Part shown: positions 51,744-58,873 of the stretch, piece by piece | Position numbering within the stretch: position 1 is the stretch's first letter | Layout of the letters: every line of letters begins with the position of its first letter | Assembly (NCBI GenBank): GCA_964387075.1 | Contig: CAYLVB010000009.1 | Span: 62,001-126,000, forward strand | Direction: 5' to 3' | DNA: 64,000 nucleotides | DNA from: PALSA-968 sp964387075 | Lineage (GTDB): Bacteria; Bacteroidota; Bacteroidia; B-17B0; Aurantibacillaceae | Notes under the pieces: model-generated | Told to the model about the DNA's origin: nothing | The model's database searches: none | What the model saw: the letters and a program-made list of their open reading frames with translations, nothing else | Made by a program: the position numbers and the translations under genes

Positions 51744-52148
51744 TTATAAATATTGTTTTATCCACGCTTTCGCTTCTTCGGCGTTGGAAAAGAATTTGGC
51801 TGGGTAACCCGGAGGTTTTAATCCAAAGAATAAATTGGCGATCATTCTGCTGAGGGGTGAGGTAGCAATGATACCCATTGCTTTTGTAACGGAATCAAGT
51901 TCCTTCGCGATAAAGTCACGATCCTCTTTTTTAGGTGGCGGCGAAGAACTGTCGGTCTGCAGGATCATGCACACTTTTTTTCCTCCTACCAGTTCTCTGA
52001 ACTTTTCCATCACCTGCTTTGTTTCTTCACGGGTTTGTGGCGGGTGCGGACCGGGCTTAGGAACGGAATACAACACGCCGTCCTCATCGAACCACATAGT
52101 AGATGTTGGCCAGTCGATCAGTTTTTTATCCGTGGGTATGGGTATCAT
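51744..52148 (-). CDS. STAS-like protein, first gene of the signalling operon
   Basis: 134 residues with no signal peptide. It has an alpha/beta pattern with a proline-rich loop (GPHPPQTREETKQ), a strand KVCMILQTDSSSP and a conserved end TKAMGIIATSPLSRMIANLFF ... FSNAEEAKAWIKQYL. The end resembles the protein at 43917-44339, so both are one STAS/SpoIIAA-like family. It begins the five-gene operon and is followed without a gap by the 64-residue module gene. By analogy with STAS partners of switch kinases, it may bind and regulate the downstream proteins, but no direct evidence is visible here. Confidence 0.75.
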   Translation of the reverse strand: MIPIPTDKKLIDWPTSTMWFDEDGVLYSVPKPGPHPPQTREETKQVMEKFRELVGGKKVCMILQTDSSSPPPKKEDRDFIAKELDSVTKAMGIIATSPLSRMIANLFFGLKPPGYPAKFFSNAEEAKAWIKQYL

Positions 52149-52173
52149 AAGGGAAGGGGGAAAGTGGTTTATT

Positions 52174-52207
52174 CAAATATAGCAAAAAAAACACATAAAC
52201 GGCAAAA
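52174..52207 (-). promoter_or_regulatory. Promoter of the five-gene signalling operon
   Basis: On the minus strand: TTTTG (52207-52203), 21 bases, then TATATTTG (52181-52174), exact -7 consensus. The ATG of the STAS-like gene is 25 bases downstream at 52148. Confidence 0.65.
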
Positions 52208-52307
52208 TAAGTCTATAAACAGTTGTTTTATTCTGATTAGCAAAGTCGAAGGAAATAAATAATTGAAAAACAATAGGATGAACTTGCACTTTTTACGTCA
52301 GCAACGA

Positions 52308-52949
52308 TCAGCTTTTGGAGGGAAATACTTCGCCGGTTCTTTTTTCCATCTCGGCGGCGATGACCTGCCCACTTTCGCCCTGTTGCCTGAGACGCGCTAT
52401 TATATTCACATAGCTTTGGACGTCACGGTCCTGGCTTAATTTAAAAACAGTATCCATTTCGGTTACTTCAATTTCAAAGGCCACGATCATTTTCATTATT
52501 CTTTGAACATATTCAGCGGGAAGATTATCGTAAATGGTGGGAGAGCTTTGATCCTGCCCTTCGAAGTGAAGCGAGATCGCTCGAAGCGCGTCTATCAATT
52601 CCTCATCGCCCAAAAACCGAATGACGCCTTTGGCGTGCACGCTCATGTAGTTCCAGGTAGAGGGCGTATGCGGGTTGCTGTACCAGGTGCCACTTACGTA
52701 AGTATGATGCCCCGTAAAAACCACCAGCACATTTTCATTGTGTGCAAATGCTTTGTGGTGATCGGTATTCTTCATGATATGGCCACGAACTATTTTCTTT
52801 CCATCTCGTTCTTCGAGGAAAAGCGGCAATTGCGTGGCCACCGGTTTATGCTCCTTATCAACTCCTGTTAAAAAAGCGAAAGGATATTTGCCAATGAATT
52901 CTTTTACTACCTGTTCGTTCTTTTCTTTGTGGTATGGGAGGTTGTACAT
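52308..52949 (-). CDS. PaiB-family FMN-binding protein
   Basis: 213 residues. The pattern of the PaiB/FMN-binding 'negative transcriptional regulator' family is clear: start MYNLPYHKEKNEQVVKEFI, then FAFLTGVDKEHKPVATQLPLFLEE, GHIMKNTDHHKAF and WYSNPHTPSTWNYMSVHAKG. These have a split-barrel flavin fold and bind FMN; in Bacillus a homologue affects sporulation and degradative-enzyme genes, but how is not clear. It is probably a flavoprotein enzyme or a flavin-linked regulator. An exact -7 element (52973-52966) lies 16 bases upstream of the ATG. Confidence 0.85.
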   Translation of the reverse strand: MYNLPYHKEKNEQVVKEFIGKYPFAFLTGVDKEHKPVATQLPLFLEERDGKKIVRGHIMKNTDHHKAFAHNENVLVVFTGHHTYVSGTWYSNPHTPSTWNYMSVHAKGVIRFLGDEELIDALRAISLHFEGQDQSSPTIYDNLPAEYVQRIMKMIVAFEIEVTEMDTVFKLSQDRDVQSYVNIIARLRQQGESGQVIAAEMEKRTGEVFPSKS

Positions 52950-52965
52950 GTGAGAAGATTTTTCT

Positions 52966-52973
52966 CAAAGGTA
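52966..52973 (-). promoter_or_regulatory. Exact -7 element of the PaiB-like gene
   Basis: Minus-strand TACCTTTG (52973-52966), 16 bases before the ATG at 52949. Confidence 0.55.
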
Positions 52974-52996
52974 ACACATTCCTGTGTAGCTTCGCC

Positions 52997-53114
52997 GACC
53001 TCACCCTACCCTCTCCTGAAAGGAGAGGGAATACAATATTTTCTAAAGAATTAAATCCTTCTTCTAAAAGGGCTGTTTCTCTCTCTCCTTTCAGGAGCGG
53101 GTTGGGGTGAGGTC
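52997..53114. repeat. 118-bp element with about 34-bp inverted ends
   Basis: The left arm GACCTCACCCTACCCTCTCC plus TGAAAGGAGAGGG (52997-53029) is nearly the reverse complement of the right arm (53081-53114). Only a few mismatches and one indel separate them. Each arm also holds its own short palindrome (CTCTCCTGAAAGGAGAG). The 51-base centre is AT-rich. I recall similar CTCTCCTGAAAGGAGAG repeats between genes in many Bacteroidota genomes. It may be a non-autonomous mobile or REP-like element. It sits between recA and the PaiB-like gene. Confidence 0.65.
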
Positions 53115-53135
53115 CTTCACTTTCTAAATAAAACC

Positions 53136-53166
53136 AAAAAGCCTCCGCTTTGCAGCGGAGGCTTTT
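53136..53166 (-). terminator. Terminator of recA
   Basis: Perfect stem AAAAGCCTCCGCT/AGCGGAGGCTTTT (core 53141-53149 and 53154-53162) with a four-base loop, A-run on the left and T-run on the right. It lies 30 bases after the recA stop codon and can act in both directions. Confidence 0.9.
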
Positions 53167-53195
53167 CTCTCTCTATAAAAACAACCATTTTTTTC

Positions 53196-54248
53196 TTACT
53201 CGGCCGGCACCTGCTCCGGAACTGTGGTCACCAAAGCTTGTTTGATGCGGTATTCAATTTCCCCGGCTAACTCAGGGTTATCCGTCAGTAATTGTTTCAC
53301 GGCGTCGCGGCCCTGGCCGAGCTTGGTATCTTCATAAGCGAACCAGGATCCACTCTTGCGCACTACGTTCAGCTCAACGCCCAGGTCGATGATCTCGCCC
53401 ATTTTGCTGATCCCTTCTCCGAAAATAATATCGAACTCTGCCATGCGGAAAGGAGGCGCCACTTTGTTCTTGATCACTTTCACGCGGGCGCGGTTACCTA
53501 CTACGCTCTCTCCTTCTTTAATTTGTCCTATGCGACGAATATCCAAACGCACGGAAGCGTAGAACTTCAACGCGTTACCGCCTGTGGTTGTTTCGGGGTT
53601 ACCGAACATCACGCCGATCTTCTCGCGCAACTGGTTGATGAAGATGCAGCAGCAATTGGTTTTGTTGATAGTGCCCGTGAGCTTGCGCAAAGCCTGGCTC
53701 ATGAGGCGTGCCTGCAATCCCATTTTGCTGTCGCCCATCTCGCCTTCGATCTCGGCTTTGGGAGTAAGCGCGGCTACGGAGTCGATCACAATGAGATCGA
53801 TGGCTCCGGAGCGGATCAGGTTATCGGTGATCTCGAGGGCCTGCTCGCCATTATCAGGCTGCGATATTAAAAGGTCCTGTGTATTTACGCCTAATTTCTC
53901 GGCATAGAAACGGTCGAAAGCGTGCTCGGCGTCTATAAAGGCTGCGATGCCGCCCGTTCTTTGAATGTTGGCGATGGCGTGTAAGGCCAAAGTGGTCTTA
54001 CCGGAAGATTCGGGCCCGTAGATCTCCACTACCCTTCCTTTAGGTAAACCGCCCACACCAAGGGCTATATCCAATCCTAATGAGCCGGTGCTGATCACTT
54101 CCATGGGTTCGATCTTGCTGTCGCCCAGTTTCATGATGGAGCCTTTACCATATGTTTTTTCCAGCTTGTCTAAAGTTAGCTGTAAAGCTTTTAATTTTTC
54201 ACTGCTTACTTTGTTTTCAGCGGCTTCTTCGGAATTTTTTCTTGCCAT
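53196..54248 (-). CDS. recA: Recombinase RecA
   Basis: 350 residues, the normal length. Walker A GPESSGKTTL, the NQLREKIGVMFGNPETTTGGNALKFYASVRLDIRR region with loops L1/L2, and the DAEHAFD motif are all intact. RecA forms filaments on single-stranded DNA for homologous recombination and, where LexA exists, its self-cleavage. The tail is short and acidic (PEQVPAE). It is monocistronic between its own promoter and terminator. No LexA box of known type is evident upstream; a 21-bp perfect palindrome lies further upstream at 54374-54394. Confidence 0.97.
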   Translation of the reverse strand: MARKNSEEAAENKVSSEKLKALQLTLDKLEKTYGKGSIMKLGDSKIEPMEVISTGSLGLDIALGVGGLPKGRVVEIYGPESSGKTTLALHAIANIQRTGGIAAFIDAEHAFDRFYAEKLGVNTQDLLISQPDNGEQALEITDNLIRSGAIDLIVIDSVAALTPKAEIEGEMGDSKMGLQARLMSQALRKLTGTINKTNCCCIFINQLREKIGVMFGNPETTTGGNALKFYASVRLDIRRIGQIKEGESVVGNRARVKVIKNKVAPPFRMAEFDIIFGEGISKMGEIIDLGVELNVVRKSGSWFAYEDTKLGQGRDAVKQLLTDNPELAGEIEYRIKQALVTTVPEQVPAE

Positions 54249-54308
54249 GATTTCTTTTTTTTGTTGAAGGAGGCCCTTCAGGATTAGTTTATTTGATTTT
54301 TGTTACAA

Positions 54309-54316
54309 CAAATTTA
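54309..54316 (-). promoter_or_regulatory. Exact -7 element of the recA promoter
   Basis: Minus-strand TAAATTTG (54316-54309), 60 bases before the recA ATG. The predicted leader is therefore about 55 bases. Confidence 0.55.
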
Positions 54317-54373
54317 CGGCAAACATAAAGCTTTTTAACGGAGTGCTAAAGAACTTATTAACAATTTTAATTT

Positions 54374-54394
54374 TTTGCTAAATATTTTAGCAAA
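54374..54394. promoter_or_regulatory. Perfect 21-bp palindrome upstream of recA
   Basis: TTTGCTAAA-TAT-TTTAGCAAA (arms 54374-54382 and 54386-54394). It has no T-run to act as a terminator and lies about 60-80 bp upstream of the recA -7 element, in an AT-rich stretch. It looks like a protein-binding site, possibly an operator; the binding factor is unknown. Confidence 0.5.
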
Positions 54395-54445
54395 TAAGTG
54401 GCTTGTTAAATCGGGCTTAAAACTTTATAAACCAATAAATTATAG

Positions 54446-54480
54446 CAAAAAAATAAGCCTCCCAGTGAGGGGAGGCTTAT
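54446..54480 (-). terminator. Terminator of the downstream adhesin gene
   Basis: Stem ATAAGCCTCCC/GGGAGGCTTAT (54453-54463 and 54470-54480), six-base loop, followed on the minus strand by seven T. It is 23 bases after the adhesin stop codon. Confidence 0.9.
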
Positions 54481-54502
54481 CAAGCCGCTGAAATTCTATT
54501 TC

Positions 54503-57500
54503 TTATCGAACCAGGGTAACGGTGCCCTGTTTGTTATGCGTTTTGCCGTCGTAGCTCTTCGCTATCACGGTATAAAAATAGGTTCCTTCTGAGGCAGCAT
54601 TGCCGTTATCCAGCTTGCCATCCCACTTGGAAGTAGGTCCGGTCATCGTGATCACTTTCTGGCCCCAGCGGTTGAAGATCTCGCAGGTAAGTTCGGTGAT
54701 GCCCGAAACAATGAAGCTGAATTCTTCGTTGATATTATCACCATTCGGCGAGAAGATGTTCGGGAACTCGATCTTGATCGGTTGCTCCACGTGGATCGTA
54801 TCGGTTGCCACCGAGGTACATGTGCCGGCACTAGCGATCAGCGTTACGACATAATCTCCTCCGTTCACATATGTGGCAGGTACTACCGAGTTGGTGGATG
54901 TGGATGTCACTCCGTTCCCAAAGTTCCAGTTGAAGTTTACACCGTTCAACGAGTTGTTGGTGAAGTTTACGTTAAGCGTTGCAGGTCCGCTATTGGTTGA
55001 AGGTGTGAAGGCCGCTATCACGGCAGGAGTTCCGCCTACTGCATAAGAAGTAGTAGAACCGGCCTGGCACCCATTAACATCGGTAACGGTTAATGTATAG
55101 TTACCTGCTGGCACGTTGCTTAAATTCGGGCTGGTGCTGCCGTTGCTCCATGAGTACGTAAGCGGTGCACTGCCTGTTGCAGAGATCCCGCTAACGCCGC
55201 CGGTAGGCATGCCGCATAAAGCGCTGTCGGTAATACCCGGTGTAATAACAGGCAAAGCATTAATAACAATGGTAAATGTTTGCGATGCGCCTGTACATCC
55301 TGATGTAGTATTCGTAGGCGTAGCAGTGATCACGCCCACCTGCTGTGCAGTAACAGGAGGAGCCTGGTAACCTGCTATTGTACTTCCGCTTCCACTTGCT
55401 GCCAAACCAATATTGGTATTGGTATTGGTCCAGTTCACTGTTCCGTTCACCGGCGCGAAGTTGATGGCGTTCACGTTATTGCCGCTGCAAACTGTTTGCC
55501 CGCTCACAGGAGCCATGGTAGGTGTTGGGTTCACGGTAACCATTACCGACTGTGCATCGGTACAAGCTCCGTTCGTAGCAGTGAATGTGTATGTATTTGT
55601 ACCGCTCGGCGTCACAACAACGGTATCGTTGCTGCCCAAACCTCCCGACCAGTTCACTGTACTGGTAGAAGGATTGTAGGTTGCCGTAAGCGTTGCCGAT
55701 TGCCCGGAACATAATGTGGTAGGCGACCCGGCCACTGTAACAGTGGGCTGAGTGACCACAGCCACGGTAACTGTTGTAAAGCCCGAGCAGGTTCCAAAGA
55801 AACCTGTTACCGTATAGGTTGTTGGATTAGCAGTTGGTATATCCGAAGTGAACTGTGTAGTGGCGCCTGTGCTCCATGAGTAGCTGGTTGCCGTTCCGTT
55901 GGCCACAAGTTGTACTTGCTGGCCTGAACAAACCACCGTTGGCGTTGCCAGGGCTATCACAACCGGCGTAGCCGTTACGCTTACCGTAACCTGCGCCGAT
56001 GCGCTGCAACCATTGTTGTCGGTTCCGTTAACAGTATAGGTGGATGTGCTAGTTGGGCTGACTGTAGCCGTACTTGTTTGTACACTGCCCGCGTTGGCGC
56101 TCCATGCATAAGTGATCGCGCCGCTTGCCGTAAGCGTACTGCTTTGTCCAGAGCAGATAGCAGTTGGCGATGAAACGGCCGAAACGGTTGGCGTTGGATT
56201 TACAGTTACCACAAAGTTGATCGTGTCGGCGCAACCGCTGTTGTCACCGATCAGGGTATAAGTAGTAGTTCCTGTTGGGCTTTGCGAAATAACCGCTCCT
56301 GTTCCGCCGGGCGACCAGGTGTAGTTAGTGGCTCCGCTTGCTGTAAGTGTGGTTGATTGTCCGTTACAAATTGTTGTATCGCTGGCTGAAATAGAAAGTA
56401 CCGGTGCGGCTCCCATGTTCACTGTGATCGTTGTAGAGTCCAGGCAACCGCCAAGGTCACCCGTAACGGTATACGTTGTATTTCCGGTTGGAGAAACTGT
56501 TGTTGAACTTGCAGTAACCCCGCCGGCGTTCGCGCTCCAGGTATAAGTGGATGCGCCGCTTGCTGTGAGGGTAGAAGTTTGTCCGGTACAAATACTGGCA
56601 GGTGTTGCCGTTACCGTAAGTGATGGTAGAGGATTAACCGTTACCACAAATGTATTGGTGCCAGTGCAACCAGAATTATCACCGGTAACCACGTACGTGG
56701 TAGTACCAGATGGAGTAACCGAAATATTATCGGTAGTGATGGAACCCGGCATCCAGGTATAGCTTGTTGCGCCGGTTGCGGTGCATGTTACAACGGTTCC
56801 CGCGCAAATGGTTGCAGAAGCGGGGTTCAGGGTAATGGTTGGTGTTGGTGTTACATTCACGGTTACCTGCCCGGTGTTCACGCAACCGTTGGCATCAGTT
56901 CCGGTAACTGTGTAGGTGTCTGTTGAAGTTGGAGAAACGCTGGTTGGGTTATTGGAAGTTCCGCCTTCGTTCGTGCTCCAGGTATACGATGTTGCACCGC
57001 TCGCTGTTATGGTAGCGCTTTGTCCGGTACAGATCGATGTAGGTGATGCGGTTGCCGTTACAGTAGGAAGGGCATTCACTGTTACAGTTGTAGTGGCCGA
57101 GCTGCTGCAGCCCCCGGTTGTTCCTGTAACTGTGTACACAGTAGTTCCTACTCCGGGAGTAACCGTTGCTGTTTGAGCCACCACGCTTCCTGCATTGGCA
57201 CTCCAGGTATAAGTTGTTGCGCCATTACCGGTAAGCACAGAGTTTTGACCAACGCATATTGCCGTTGGTGATGATACTGCTGTTAAAGTGGGTGTTGGGC
57301 TAACTGTAATGGTATTGGTTTGCGAACCGCTGCACGCGGCGGATATTCCGACCGAGTAGGTGACCGGGAAACTTCCGGCTCCCGAAGTGGAAGGACAGAA
57401 TTGTGTTCCGCTTACACCGGTTCCCGCCCAGGTTCCACCTGCAGTACCGGTAACGGTTGGCGGTAAGTTCACGCAAGCTGAAGTATTGCACAGTCCGGTG

Positions 57501-58306
57501 GGTGCCGTCCACGAGGCGTTCGAGTAAGGATTAACCACCGTGAATACGCGGTTTCGAGAAACAGGCGCGCATCCGGGGGCAGTGAATGTATACGTGATGG
57601 TATAAGTGCCGGGAGCCATCATGGATGGATCGGCGTAGCAATATCCAAAACCGAAATCAACGAAGCCCGGAGCACTAACAACGGGGCTGATGCTGAACAC
57701 GGCAGTACCGATGTTAGCAGGAGGCGCCACAGTATTCGTGAAACTGGTAACACCCGTTACCCAGGCAAAAGGGGTTGTCTGCCCGCTCTGACCGGGAAGC
57801 GTTGCGCTTGACCAGCAATCCTGTACAGTTACAGTAGAAGTATTCCAAGTGCCCGCTGTTTTGCTGAACACCTGGTCGTGAGACTGGCTTCCATCCAATC
57901 CGTAGAGAGATACGCTCCATATGGAAGCGCCGGAAATGGGAGGCACGGTTCCGCCAATAGGAAAGAAGCAGCCGCTTGGACCAACGCAACCCAGATTGTT
58001 GCCGGCCTCGAAGAAGGTTTCTGTAGCGCGGTTACGGAGGGATGTATAATACAGGTTGTATTCGGTTTTAATGCAGGGAGAATGGAGACCGCCACCCATC
58101 TCAGTAACGTATACATAGAACGGTGTGGCTGTACAGCTAAAGGTTGCCGGCACGTTCGATATGTTGTTCTGCCCGTTGGCGGCATAGTAAGTGGTGTCAG
58201 CAGCCGTTAAACTCATTGTGCCGGCCGTAGGACACTGTGCATGCATTACATTGCTCAATACGAACAAAAACGCGAGGGATAAAATGATGTTGATCTTTTT
58301 ACGCAT
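54503..58306 (-). CDS. Large T9SS type B surface protein with Ig-like repeats
   Basis: 1267 residues from the ATG at 58306, where a proper signal peptide begins (MRKKINIILSLAFLFVLS, cut after MHAQ); the frame extends 15 codons further upstream. An N-terminal domain of about 230 residues holds YNLYYTSLRN, and then come eight Ig-like repeats of about 74 residues (CSGQSSTLTASGATTYTWSANAG type). A longer ninth unit, an SprB-like repeat (YTLTVTDVNGC), a PKD domain and the type B sorting domain (FPNIFSPNGDNINEEF, IFNRWGQKV, GTYFYTVIAKSYDGK) follow. It is a likely surface adhesin exported by the type IX system. It lies 51 bp downstream of a small exported protein gene, a pair repeated next door. Confidence 0.92.
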   Translation of the reverse strand: MRKKINIILSLAFLFVLSNVMHAQCPTAGTMSLTAADTTYYAANGQNNISNVPATFSCTATPFYVYVTEMGGGLHSPCIKTEYNLYYTSLRNRATETFFEAGNNLGCVGPSGCFFPIGGTVPPISGASIWSVSLYGLDGSQSHDQVFSKTAGTWNTSTVTVQDCWSSATLPGQSGQTTPFAWVTGVTSFTNTVAPPANIGTAVFSISPVVSAPGFVDFGFGYCYADPSMMAPGTYTITYTFTAPGCAPVSRNRVFTVVNPYSNASWTAPTGLCNTSACVNLPPTVTGTAGGTWAGTGVSGTQFCPSTSGAGSFPVTYSVGISAACSGSQTNTITVSPTPTLTAVSSPTAICVGQNSVLTGNGATTYTWSANAGSVVAQTATVTPGVGTTVYTVTGTTGGCSSSATTTVTVNALPTVTATASPTSICTGQSATITASGATSYTWSTNEGGTSNNPTSVSPTSTDTYTVTGTDANGCVNTGQVTVNVTPTPTITLNPASATICAGTVVTCTATGATSYTWMPGSITTDNISVTPSGTTTYVVTGDNSGCTGTNTFVVTVNPLPSLTVTATPASICTGQTSTLTASGASTYTWSANAGGVTASSTTVSPTGNTTYTVTGDLGGCLDSTTITVNMGAAPVLSISASDTTICNGQSTTLTASGATNYTWSPGGTGAVISQSPTGTTTYTLIGDNSGCADTINFVVTVNPTPTVSAVSSPTAICSGQSSTLTASGAITYAWSANAGSVQTSTATVSPTSTSTYTVNGTDNNGCSASAQVTVSVTATPVVIALATPTVVCSGQQVQLVANGTATSYSWSTGATTQFTSDIPTANPTTYTVTGFFGTCSGFTTVTVAVVTQPTVTVAGSPTTLCSGQSATLTATYNPSTSTVNWSGGLGSNDTVVVTPSGTNTYTFTATNGACTDAQSVMVTVNPTPTMAPVSGQTVCSGNNVNAINFAPVNGTVNWTNTNTNIGLAASGSGSTIAGYQAPPVTAQQVGVITATPTNTTSGCTGASQTFTIVINALPVITPGITDSALCGMPTGGVSGISATGSAPLTYSWSNGSTSPNLSNVPAGNYTLTVTDVNGCQAGSTTSYAVGGTPAVIAAFTPSTNSGPATLNVNFTNNSLNGVNFNWNFGNGVTSTSTNSVVPATYVNGGDYVVTLIASAGTCTSVATDTIHVEQPIKIEFPNIFSPNGDNINEEFSFIVSGITELTCEIFNRWGQKVITMTGPTSKWDGKLDNGNAASEGTYFYTVIAKSYDGKTHNKQGTVTLVR
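55526..57297 (-). repeat. Eight tandem 221-bp (about 74-residue) Ig-like repeats in the adhesin gene
   Basis: Units begin TPT(L/V)..... , with IC.GQS.TLTASGAT.YTWSANAG and end TYTVTG...GC....VTVNP. Each has a Cys near the start and one near the end. They are similar to, but not identical with, the repeats of the neighbouring adhesin. A ninth, longer unit follows toward the C-terminus. Confidence 0.85.
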
Positions 58307-58357
58307 GGTGTGCTTTTTTAAATTTTGAAATGCGTGAATCTGCGATTTCATGTCCTT

Positions 58358-58744
58358 TTATTTTTGTTCGTTAGTATTCTGTTTCTTCACTAAGGTCGGG
58401 TTGGCGGCATACCATTTGTTCATGAGAACGGTGTACTGATCATGGGTGTATTCCTCTTTGTATAAAGGAAAACTTTCCGGGATCACATCTGTGTTCAGTT
58501 TTTCGAGTATCTCTGCCTCGCGGTTATTATAAGCACTTTTCTGAACAATGATCACGTTCTGCTGCGCGTTGGCCGCTTTGATCTCCAGGATCCTATGCTT
58601 GAGCTTGTTCTTAAAAGCTTCCTGTTCCGCAGGTGTCATTTCCTGCGACTTCACAGGCTCCTGCTGCTTCGCATCACTTTGCGCGTTCATGCGGAAGGCA
58701 AGGCCCGCAAAAAGTATTAAAGCCAAAAGTAATTTTGATCTCAT
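58358..58744 (-). CDS. Small exported protein paired with the adhesin (copy 2)
   Basis: 128 residues from the ATG at 58744; an earlier in-frame ATG (58822) lies upstream of the -7 box and is rejected. Signal peptide MRSKLLLALILFAGLAFRMNAQ, then a charged helical region and a conserved end: NREAEILEKLNTDVIPESFPLYKEEYTHDQYTVLMNKWYAANPTLVKK. It is clearly a paralogue of the protein at 63064-63444 (NHREKEIFEKLNTESIPDDFP shared pattern). No known family. It sits 51 bp upstream of the 1267-residue adhesin. Both copies are immediately followed by a type B adhesin, so a role in its export, folding or anchoring is a fair guess. Confidence 0.8.
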   Translation of the reverse strand: MRSKLLLALILFAGLAFRMNAQSDAKQQEPVKSQEMTPAEQEAFKNKLKHRILEIKAANAQQNVIIVQKSAYNNREAEILEKLNTDVIPESFPLYKEEYTHDQYTVLMNKWYAANPTLVKKQNTNEQK

Positions 58745-58765
58745 TTTGTTAGATATATGTATTAA

Positions 58766-58773
58766 CAAAAATA
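58766..58773 (-). promoter_or_regulatory. Exact -7 element of the small-protein/adhesin operon (copy 2)
   Basis: Minus-strand TATTTTTG (58773-58766), 21 bases before the ATG at 58744. It lies downstream of the rejected start at 58822. Confidence 0.55.
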
Positions 58774-58820
58774 GGACAAAAAAGGTTAAAAAAGCCTCTT
58801 TTTTGTCAATTTTTAAGCGC

Positions 58821-58850
58821 AAAAAGCCCCTCCGTTCAGAGAGGGGCTTT
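58821..58850 (-). terminator. Terminator of the larger adhesin gene
   Basis: Perfect stem AAAGCCCCTC/GAGGGGCTTT (58823-58832 and 58841-58850), eight-base loop, T-run on the minus-strand side. It separates the two small-protein/adhesin units, so each is its own transcript. Confidence 0.88.
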
Positions 58851-58873
58851 GGTACAAAAGATCATGGTATATA

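Noticed and set aside
54374..54394. LexA (SOS) box for recA
   Set aside because: The palindrome matches neither the E. coli nor the Gram-positive LexA consensus and is far from the -7 element, so I list it only as an unknown binding site.
58307..58351. Fifteen extra codons before the 1267-residue adhesin
   Set aside because: They would put a charged stretch in front of a clean signal peptide.
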